The notes under the pieces were generated by a model. It did not search any database. It had not been told where the DNA came from and was given only the letters and a program-made list of their open reading frames with translations. The translations under genes and the position numbers were made by a program. Shown piece by piece: positions 55,600-64,000 of a stretch of 64,000 bases of DNA (position 1 is its first letter; the number at the start of each line of letters is the position of its first letter). The stretch is from Paralvinella palmiformis (lineage: Eukaryota; Annelida; Polychaeta; Terebellida; Alvinellidae): the NCBI GenBank assembly GCA_025642065.1, contig JAODUP010000127.1, positions 722,501-786,500 on the forward strand, given 5' to 3'.

Positions 55600-58190
55600 C
55601 GTAGTTATCATGCGCTGTTATCGTAGTTTCGACTGAGATATTTGGAAAACGACAGCTGTTGACATTAACGCACAGCTGATTTGTATAACGATATTTATAT
55701 TTTTGTATACTCTTCCCGTACATTCTTCATGCATCACAATAACGTACAAAAAATAGAGGGGGTGAGAAAACAAGCTAGCAAGGGAAACAAAAGTTAATTA
55801 CAGACAAATCAAAGCGACCATTTTAAAGACGCGCCTTGCTCGCACTAATATCTCCAGATAGTTTACTCAGCTTGTCTCAAAGTACTACTTTCACTTCGAA
55901 CCAGTCAGGACCAGTGAGATCAGATTAAAAAACTGACCCTTTTTTCATATGTAAACACTCACATGAAATCCCACACCCGACCAATCAATCAATGTCCCCC
56001 CTCTGGTGAGAAATATACGTATATCATTTATAAAGATATAAAGGGGCCATGAAAATACCTGATTACACTTGATTTCCCTTCAATAGCAGCACAATACACC
56101 AGACTACTTGTTATCCTGTTTGATGACACGATAGTCAACAGGCCACTTGAAGGTCGTAACAAATCAAGTGAAATGAAAGTCAGTGTCCTGAATAATAATT
56201 ATTAATACCAGTTACTTCAGTTATATAACTCAGTGCATACATAAAATAGGTTTTCTCCAAAACGGATAACGCCAGAATACTTAGGAATACCTTTTTTTAA
56301 TTATACACCGTTATAAAAGAAAATTTAAATATATCTGTATTTTGTTGGGTTTTTCTGTTCACATAGAATTTCTACAAAACACTACATCCCGTGTGATTTC
56401 TGAAGAAGGTTGATATGCAGAAATGAGATAAAAGATTATATCAAGATGTTTACTCAAATATTGGCTATTCTCGTGACCAACCTAACGAGGTAATAGATGA
56501 ACCAGATTGTGTCCAGTGACTACACTGTCGTTTATTTCCATCGGATCAAATTGTAATAAGGAAGACTTTCGATCCGAAAAGTTCCACTTTCTTTTTGGAT
56601 GTAAGATACAAACAAGCTCCGCCCAGTGCTTTGGTAAACATTCGATTAATTAATGCACAATGACACAAAGTTGGATTTCCATAAGGAAGACTCGACATCA
56701 CAAGTTGCACTTTCCGTATTTGAGAATTTGGGCAACGTACTGATTTTTAAACTTATAAAAAGTATTTTAAAAACCAAAAATTACCTTTGGTTACACATAA
56801 TACGACACAAGTAAGTTAAAATTCAATGAGTTAAATTTTAAGTCTTTCTAAGTGAACAAGAGTGAGTGTGTGAGTGATTTGTTTCGTCTCGGCTCTAATC
56901 GTGCACGGGATATATGGCCAGAAGGCGACTCATTAAAGAAACACCCCACAAAGACAGACATAACTGGGATTCGAGCCCATACTTGTAAGTTTGCGTGTGC
57001 AGTGCCTCATCTACAGGAGTAGTGGAGCGCCCCCTTATGGCAATATTAATACGAACTTAATATGAGGCAACCTGATAGATTTTAATCGAACTAGTCAACA
57101 ACAGGTCATGGGACTATTGAAACAAAGCTAATAAACAAATAATAACGGAATATAACTTTTATGATATTAACTTTTTTTATAACAATTAATACTTGTATCA
57201 ATCTGATGGATTTACTATCCATCTTCAAGGTAATTGATTGTATTTGTATTTAATGATTCAATTAAATAATTTGTTATTTTCAAATTAATCTCCTCCAAAC
57301 GGTGCAACACTTATTGATAGCTTTGATCCGGATATATCCAGCTATTACCGGTTAACTTGGTTATTTACCTGCTTAATATATAATCAGACACCATCCGGAG
57401 TGGCTACTTCTCTATCTCTCTCGAGCTGAATAATAAATATATCATTAACTGGTGCATCACAAGTATTCATTTTGTCCATCAAACGATAGCTTGCTACTTT
57501 GGCGCTCTGAACCTTGCCACACGAAGACAATGGCATATATCTCCTCTAAACTTCCAATTGTACCAACACACACATACACACATATACACAGAGAGAGAGA
57601 GAGAGAGAGAGGCGATTAGCATTTAGAGCGTGTTCTAGGGTTGACAGTCCCGTGGTCACACGACTATTTTGGCAAAACAATATCTCCTCCAGCGACGAGT
57701 AGCCATAAATCTTGCCGTATCTGGAGTCTATCTACACCTACTCCATGTTATCTGCTGATGGCTTACTTTAGCTAACCAGATTAATCCAGAATGTGTACTT
57801 CTGGGGCTGAGTTCTACTCGATGCTTAAACGATGTGGGTGTCACTTCGCAGTAAAGCGATGACCTAGAATTGTTTTTCCTGCCAATATTATGCCAAGGTC
57901 ATCGATAAGGGTTATTTGTGTGACCCATTTGTCAACCAATTGCCCTAGAAAGATGGCTAACCTTCGTATTGTTGAAGCATCTGCTTACCGTTTCTGATGA
58001 AATGATGGTCTTCATTATCTCCACCATCATCGATATCGCTACGACCTATTGCCTCCACAACACCTATCAGTATCCTCAACGACCAAGAGTTCAGTTGTTG
58101 TCGTTGTTGTTGAAAGAATTGTTAAGGAAATGTTGATTAAAAGAGTTATGTAAACATTATTCCGTTATCCCCTTATCACATCGTAAATGA
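55600..58190. other. Intergenic DNA with a tRNA-like fragment and a (GA)n run
   Basis: At about 56890-57030 on the minus strand a B box (GGGCTCGAATCCCAG) and downstream TGTTTCTTTAATGAG suggest a decayed SINE. (CA)n/(GA)n lies at 57566-57611. No coding exon is recognised on either strand. Confidence 0.4.
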
Positions 58191-58390
58191 GGGGCGCCTC
58201 CGTGGTCTAGCTGGGAGGGCAGCATTGGACCACAGATCACTACCACCTGAGTTCAAATCTCGGCGTGCGTATATCTGAAGGGTGTTTCATCTTTGACTTC
58301 GATTCATTGCCTTCGAAGGTCGCTCGGCCCATTTAGCCTAACATGTGCACACAAGTGGCCTTACAAAATCGATCATCATCATCATCATCA
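58191..58390 (+). mobile_element. SINE-A copy
   Basis: GGGGCGCCTCCGTGGTCTAG head, B box GAGTTCAAATCTCGG, body intact, tail (ATC)n. Confidence 0.9.
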
Positions 58391-58531
58391 CATTGTAAAT
58401 GTAAACAAATTCTAAAACAATATCCAAAAAATGACAATAAAACCTCCTGGAACATCCCAACAGTTTCGAAATGTAAACAATCCGAACGTCTACTTAACAT
58501 TACAGTCTTACGATTACCTCTAAAAGCATCA

Positions 58532-58580
58532 CCTCCACCACCACCACCACCACCGCCACCACCACCACCGCCACACCACC
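58532..58580. repeat. (CAC)n trinucleotide repeat
   Basis: CCACCACCA array; the plus-strand frame across it gives a poly-Pro run and is not supported as a gene. Confidence 0.9.
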
Positions 58581-58747
58581 ATTACCTTTACCATCCCACT
58601 ACTTACTTATTGTCGTGCCCATGATTGGCATGTTCTTCGTTTGATATCGTCAGCAAAACAAACAGAACTAAAAATAGACCCCTCTCTTCCTCCTTCAGTC
58701 GTGATGTGTCATTGTACTTCTGACCTGACTAACTCTGTGAGACTGGC

Positions 58748-58755
58748 TATAAATA
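58748..58755 (+). promoter_or_regulatory. TATA box, candidate RNA polymerase II promoter
   Basis: Consensus TATAAATA followed by G. A plausible initiator, TCATCC, lies at 58780-58785, about 32 bp downstream. An ATG with a good splice donor follows at 58881. The combination, not the TATA alone, is the support. Confidence 0.4.
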
Positions 58756-58880
58756 GGACCAACCGAGGGCCGAACTGCGTCATCCAAAACGAGAAGAGAA
58801 GGAGGACTTCAACAGGACAAAGGAATCAGACTTAACTCGCAGCCAGCCAGGAAACTACGAAACGAGGAAGAAACATAGTC

Positions 58881-58914
58881 ATGTTGACGTTGGCAAGGTT
58901 CTTTAAAACAATTG
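58881..58914 (+). CDS. Candidate first coding exon of an unidentified gene
   Basis: The ATG at 58881 gives MLTLARFFKTI and then a phase-1 donor (ATTG|GTAAGT, donor at 58915). The leader from the predicted start (about 58782) is about 100 nt and purine-rich. The hydrophobic and basic start could be the beginning of a signal peptide, but 11 residues are too few to say. I tested acceptors downstream (for example at 59934) and none continued in frame, so the rest of the gene was not found. Confidence 0.33.
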
Positions 58915-59377
58915 GTAAGTGTACCCGACAGGCCACCCGGAAATCTTATTAGTTAGAGTCCATTTAAATCCCGAATTGTTAATTTGAAATTTCAAAATTA
59001 CGATAAGTATGGCAAGATCGGAGTTGAACGGGCAGCGAGTGAGCGAGCGAGCGAATAGGCCACCTCCAAGGAATATTTGATACATAGGGATTCAAAGCCC
59101 GACTGAGATATGTACAGCCCAGTCTGTCACCGGAAGATAGACAAGAACTATTTTGTCATAACATTTCCCATCATGTCGACTGGCCTAAAAGTTTAAATGA
59201 CAATGGCTGTCCGAGTGACTTTATCTTCCACTATCAGATATCGTATAGAGATTGATTAAATATCCCGTTGTGTACCGACATATCAACCTTACTTTATGGC
59301 AGATTTAGTATGTAGATAGATCGCATAAAATTATGATTAGAAATAAATTATTATAATCCGATGGTTATGGTTAAGTA

Positions 59378-59632
59378 CTATCACTACCACCACTGCTATC
59401 ACCACTACCATTACTATCACCACTACTATTACTATCACCACTACCATTACTATCACCACTACCATTTCTATCACCACTACCATTTCTATCACCACTACCA
59501 TTACTATCACCACTACCATTTCTATCACCACTACCATTTCTATCACCACTACCATTTCTATCACCACTACCATTACTATCACCACTACCATTACTATCAC
59601 CACTACCATTACAATCCCCATTACCACTACTT
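59378..59632. repeat. 18-bp minisatellite
   Basis: Around 14 tandem copies of an 18-bp unit of the form CACTACCATTACTATCAC, alternating ACCATTACT and ACCATTTCT variants. Because 18 is a multiple of 3, the array is open in several frames on both strands; those frames are not genes. Confidence 0.93.
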
Positions 59633-60089
59633 TCAACGAATTATGTCTATCACGACAGCAATCATCATCATCATCATCACCTCAAATAATATTCTCTTCA
59701 TAATCATCATCAACATTAAATACAATTGCAACGACAATAATTAAATCTATTATTAATATACTACTATAACTAATATTATAATATGTTATTGTAGTTGCTT
59801 TAGCTTTGGTATAAATACGTTAAAATTATGCCTGTTACGAGGTAAATAATTCCGGTAATTATCACCAAAAGATGAAACATCCTGCACGGACACGTGCTGC
59901 CCTCTTTTGAATGTTTACCTTTTAGGCGAGAAGAGAGATTATCGTTGCTGACGAGTTCCAGTCATCTGGTCTAGAAACGAGACAATCGATGTTTTTGTGT
60001 ATGTAGAATAATACGATCTATGCTCTTAAGTTGTTGTACCTAATCTTTACACCTCACTCCCTGAACACGTTAAGTCATCAAATAGCATT

Positions 60090-60305
60090 GTTCCTTTCCG
60101 TCACCATTTGAAAACTCACCTTTTCAGACTCGCTTATCCTTCCTAATTTTCCACTCCATCCGATCATGTGTTGATCAACTTTGCATCGTACCTCGACTAT
60201 GAGTTTCCTCAACCCCAAGTAGGCTACTTGGTGCGACACTGAGCTCGATTATTTTGTAGGATATTGGCGCTATAGAAGTTGGTTATTATTATTATTATTA
60301 TTATT
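60090..60305 (+). pseudogene. CR1/L2-type LINE 3' end fragment
   Basis: The frame has HHLKTHLFRLAYPS, the characteristic end of L2/CR1 reverse transcriptase. It is followed by a 3' UTR ending TTGGCGCTATAGAAGTTGG and an (ATT)n tail (60281-60304). Confidence 0.72.
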
Positions 60306-60397
60306 TGGAAGAAAACACTCCAACAATTCGCTTATGACGAAATTACGGTTACTCAAGAGTTACCGTTAATCGTGACATTACTGTACAACAATATATG

Positions 60398-60530
60398 TAC
60401 TACTACTACTACTACTACTCCCACTAGTACTGCTGCTACTATTACTATAGATGATGTTACTATTACTTCTACAGCTACTATTGCTGCTACTATTATTAAT
60501 GCTAATACTACTGTTGTGACTACTATACAT
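60398..60530. repeat. (ACT)n-rich trinucleotide tract
   Basis: ACT and ATT triplets, decayed; the overlapping Thr-rich frame is an artefact. Confidence 0.85.
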
Positions 60531-60845
60531 GGTTTAATATGACAAGTTATGGTTTAATTAGTAAATGAGTGAACTGTGATTAGATTATGAGCGCCTAATT
60601 GAATCTCTCATATATTTTCGATACTTTTAGACTGCTAGTGATGGTACTCCGTATTATCTGTGTGTTGTAGTGTCTGTGAAGTACTGCTGATTCGGGGGAT
60701 TTATTTTTGTTTAGGGTCCATTTAGAAATTTTGGGTATTTTGGGAAAGCTAATTGTTTTTTGTTGACATGAGTTGTTGAATGTATTACGGGTGAGATACT
60801 CGGATAAAGGGCTCGACTTAGGACCGTCACGGTTCAAGTGTTTCA

Positions 60846-60976
60846 AAATCGATTAATCGAAGTTATAAAATCGAATCGTATCCGATTAATCGCCAATGAA
60901 TTTTCAATGTTGACTCTCGAGTGATCAAGTCTAATTATGTAACATTAGCGCTTTTTGGATATTTAGTTATTTTGAT

Positions 60977-61007
<31 letters not shown>

Positions 61008-61985
61008 TTTGTTTTAGGGTACATATAAAAAGGCAACAGGCACAGAGCATCAACATATCTAAACATCCTTCGAGACCTACCTCCATAAATCTAAATACAA
61101 ATACAACTATACATACATTAATCTAAAAATAAAATGTTCCATACCTCCATATATTGATAGATGTGTGCGTATACCTAAGCATGTGTCTGGTCTACTCATC
61201 AGCCTGTGGGAACCAGCTAATTCGCTTTTCGTACGCGACAAATATGTCACGCCCACAGGAAAGCGGCTACATGCAGGCTACGTACAAAAAGCGGAAGCAC
61301 GTAAAACATACCATTTGAAACCACAGCTCGCAGTAAACAACACGTGCGTGTGGTTCAATGGCGAGTTACTACATAAAACAGCAAAGTTTACATTCAACAG
61401 TAATTTTTTGTTATTCAAAAGAAACCGATGCATAGAACATTTCGACACCACAAATGCTGATCTCAGCTTTATTCTGGGTTCAAATAACTAAACAAATCCT
61501 ACCTGATATAATTCAAAAGTAACTCGCATGCATAATTTCAACGCAAGAAAATGTATAATGTATGTGAAACACAACAAACGCATAAGATCAAGGAAGCATG
61601 TTTTATTGATATTAACAGTTGTTTGGGGGATATTTTGAGTTTGCCAACTTCATACAGATATCAACCACTTATATAATTTTAGCCACATACAAGTCCCCAA
61701 TCTAATAGATGCGTGCACCAATTGTCAAGGCCAGGTAGACCAGTACATTAGCACTGATTAGATCTAGTGCTGGAGCTAATTGGCCAATCACAGCACAGTT
61801 TACATCTTAGAAACTTTGAGCTACGCTTGTTGCAGATTTGGGAAAGTTTTCTATTTCGTCTTCCATTCATTGCAATTTAAACACCATAGTTTAGTTAGGA
61901 AAATAATAATAACGAATAACGATTATTGATTTCAATAATCGATTATTGCCCCAAATCGAATCGCATCCGATTAATCGTCTACTCT
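60846..61985. repeat. Region bounded by CGATTAATCG-type repeats
   Basis: AATCGATTAATCG and CGTATCCGATTAATCG at 60846-60896, and ATAATCGATTATTG and CGCATCCGATTAATCG at 61918-61975. Likely hAT-like terminal fragments related to 52507-52606. Between them lie a LINE 3' UTR (61014-61165, minus) and an unassigned 108-codon plus-strand frame (61165-61491). Confidence 0.4.
61014..61165 (-). mobile_element. 3' end of an RNase-H-type LINE, second copy
   Basis: Plus-strand words GGGTACATATAAAAAGGCAA, CAGGCACAGAG and CTAAACATCC parallel 52156-52230 (GGATACATATAAACAACGGC, TGGCTCAGGG, CCAAACATCC). Both copies end against (TG)n/(TA)n arrays. A matching CPAYLET-like coding scrap lies on the minus strand near 62060-62100. 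Confidence 0.6.
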
Positions 61986-62606
61986 TCACGGCCTCAACTA
62001 GACTAGTGACTTACTTGAATGAGTTCATGTTAAATTGACTCTAAGGTTTCTAAATAAGCAGGGCAGCTATAATAGATGACATTTTCACGACTTGAGTGAG
62101 AAAAGCATCCTGTGTGGATGACGTGAGTTTGAGTACTATAACATAAACCAACGTACATCAAGCTGATATATCAGCCTGTATCCCGACACACCGGGGTGTT
62201 AGTTGTGGTATCAAAAGACGCATCCATGGACGTGTGAATTATACACGTCGTGGAAATGCATGGAGTCAAACAGCAATTAATATGAGGAAGCTGACTGTAG
62301 TATCATTTCTGAAGTGAAGTAACATTAAAGTTAACACTTTAAAGCCTCTTCATGAAATAATTACATCGTTGATGAGCAAATAGATGTTGCCTTTCTAACT
62401 GGAACCTGACTGAGTGGATGTCAAATGGATTTTGTTAACATGGAGACGTGGCATCTTCTGGTTATGATTTCCATGACAAGTCTCGCATTATCGACTCGTA
62501 TCGAACTTACCCAGCTGTCCAAGATTATGGAGAAATTGCTATTGAAGCAAATAAAACATAATATGTTGGTAAATGGACATAACACATAAGTGAATATCGC
62601 GTATTT

Positions 62607-63460
62607 GTGTTTAGAAAGGTCGTGTTTAGAAAGGTCGTGTTCGTGGTAATGGATGGTAGGAAGGCTGTGGTTCTGGTCCTGTTAGATTTCTCTGTGGCAT
62701 TCGATACCATTGACTATGAGATCATGTGTTATAGACCGGAGAGACTCCTAGGGCTCAGCGTGAAACCTCTCGTCTGGTTACGCTGTTATCTCATTGCACG
62801 GTCGCAATGTGTATCCGTAGAAGAGGCTGTATCCGAAGTTCTGTGTCTGTACTGTACGATTATCCAGAATAGCACACAGATATGGAATCCAGATACATAT
62901 ATACGCAGATGATACAGAACTGTTTGTGCCACATGGAACAGAGACAAGAGGTTATTGAGCGGCTTAAAAACTACAACTAAACGGTAGAAAACCGAGTTAG
63001 TTGTGTTAACATCATCCTATTTCAGCAAACATTCTAGTGATTTTGAGCTGAAAATCGATAATAATCTGATTTCATCTAATGACTCATCGACCAGCATTTG
63101 AACATGGAGATTCATGTAGCTGGGATGTGCAAGGCGTCCTTTTTTCACATATGTAAGATTAAGAGATTAAAGCTGATATTTAGCCATGATACACTTATCT
63201 CTGTGGTACAAGCCTCTATCACCTCACAGTTAGATTACTGTAACTCCCTTCTTGGTCCAAAAGTTTCAACGAATCCAAGACATCGCCGCTCTGGGTGTCG
63301 GATGGATGATCGTATCGCTCCGATTTTGAGGAAGGTTCATCGGCTTCCAATAAATAAGCGACTTCTATCCAGGACACTCATGATAACATACAAGACAGTA
63401 AATGCCCAGGCACCGGTATATTTGACAAAATTGTTTCACGACACCCAGGTGAACTGATCC
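62607..63460 (+). pseudogene. CR1/L2-type LINE reverse transcriptase, decayed
   Basis: RT blocks in order: LLDFSVAFDTIDYEI (62670-62720), the catalytic IYADDTELFV with YADD intact at 62902-62913, then MCKASFFHICKIKRLKLI, ASITSQLDYCNSLL, DRIAPILRKVHRLPINKR and MITYKTVNAQAPVYLTKLF (63098-63450). Frameshifts and stops separate the blocks; the GLPQGSVLGP region before YADD is scrambled. The endonuclease is missing. Confidence 0.82.
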
Positions 63461-64000
63461 TTGCCGTGCTTGCATACAAACTTCAAACATATGGACTGAA
63501 TACGTTTCACAAACATCATGTACCCATTACAGATGCCCTTTGCAGTCTGTGCTGTGTCTACAGTAATTTTTGACACTAATGTTTTAATTATAGACAGTAT
63601 ATTGGCGAACTGCGTTGTGACCAGGTGTTTACACTTAAATGAACCGGACAGACCTTTGGTCAGAACAGAAATACCCGGACCGGAATCACAGAGACTACGG
63701 AAGGAACTTGGCAACTTTCAGGTAAACAATGTCGCTGAAGTATTTATATTATAGAGATGCTTTCTATAGGAAACAACCATTTAACAGGGTGTATCCAGAA
63801 CAACATTTTGAGAACAATTTGCCGTAGTTGAGCAAATCCAGGCAAATATAAGTTAATTTCGAGCATTAACACTTTGTTACATTTTCTTCTATTCAAATTA
63901 ATGTCCTAAATATTTGTATTTTCGGAATTCCGGTAAAATATGAGCTAATTTTGAAGATTAACAATGTGCGACATCGCCTTGTATTCAAATTAATGTGCTA
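63461..64000. other. Right edge, no supported gene
   Basis: Small frames on both strands without recognisable domains. A CAG|GTAAAC donor-like site at 63720 is unsupported by a coding match. Confidence 0.35.

Noticed and set aside
59378..59632. CRISPR-like array
   Set aside because: Direct 18-bp tandem units with no spacers in a eukaryotic genome; it is a minisatellite.
61165..61491. 108-codon plus-strand frame
   Set aside because: Moderately protein-like, but no recognised domain, no promoter or splice context, and it lies amid transposon fragments.

Overview
This is spliced, repeat-dense DNA from an animal nuclear genome. There are no operons, ribosome-binding sites or prokaryotic gene packing. 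Instead there are GT-AG (and one GC-AG) introns, many (TA)n and (CA)n microsatellites, several families of tRNA-derived SINEs, CR1/L2-like and RNase-H-bearing LINEs, pogo/Tigger and Helitron remnants and a BEL/Pao LTR retrotransposon. BEL/Pao together with these SINEs and CR1/L2 LINEs points to an invertebrate metazoan, plausibly a lophotrochozoan such as a mollusc. The sequence does not fix the species.

Cellular genes are few. (1) At the left edge, minus strand, is the first coding exon of a calpain-family protease (929-1066); the rest lies outside the window. (2) A complete minus-strand gene for PACRG-like protein (PACRGL) occupies 15336-20587. It has seven coding exons, an uninterrupted 265-codon frame, and one GC-AG intron. 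(3) A plus-strand five-exon gene (29420-35275) encodes a 187-residue protein with a Trp/Tyr/Pro-rich core and an Asn/Ser/Tyr-rich tail; I do not recognise it. (4) A TATA box and short first coding exon (58748-58914, plus strand) may start a gene that continues beyond what I can follow. PACRGL and the unrecognised gene point away from each other. A CpG-containing segment with two minus-strand splice donors (29.04-29.42 kb) could be a shared promoter, but this is inference.

The rest is mostly transposable elements. 2-15 kb holds SINE families A, B, C and E, CR1/L2 LINE fragments, a Helitron helicase fragment, and a pogo-type MITE inserted in a (TA)n array. 20-29 kb is AT-rich intergenic DNA with two TIR-like repeats and a Tigger derivative, also inside a (TA)n array. 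35-39.7 kb is microsatellite-rich. 39.7-49.2 kb is a degenerate BEL/Pao element with both LTRs. It is interrupted by a Tigger element that itself carries SINE-B, SINE-C and an RNase H LINE fragment. 49-54 kb and 60-63.5 kb hold further LINE fragments.

Most open frames here come from microsatellites or decayed transposons and are not host genes. The strongest candidates for something undescribed are the unrecognised five-exon gene, the 3' tail shared by SINE-D and the CR1/L2 LINE, and the pogo-type elements sitting inside (TA)n arrays.
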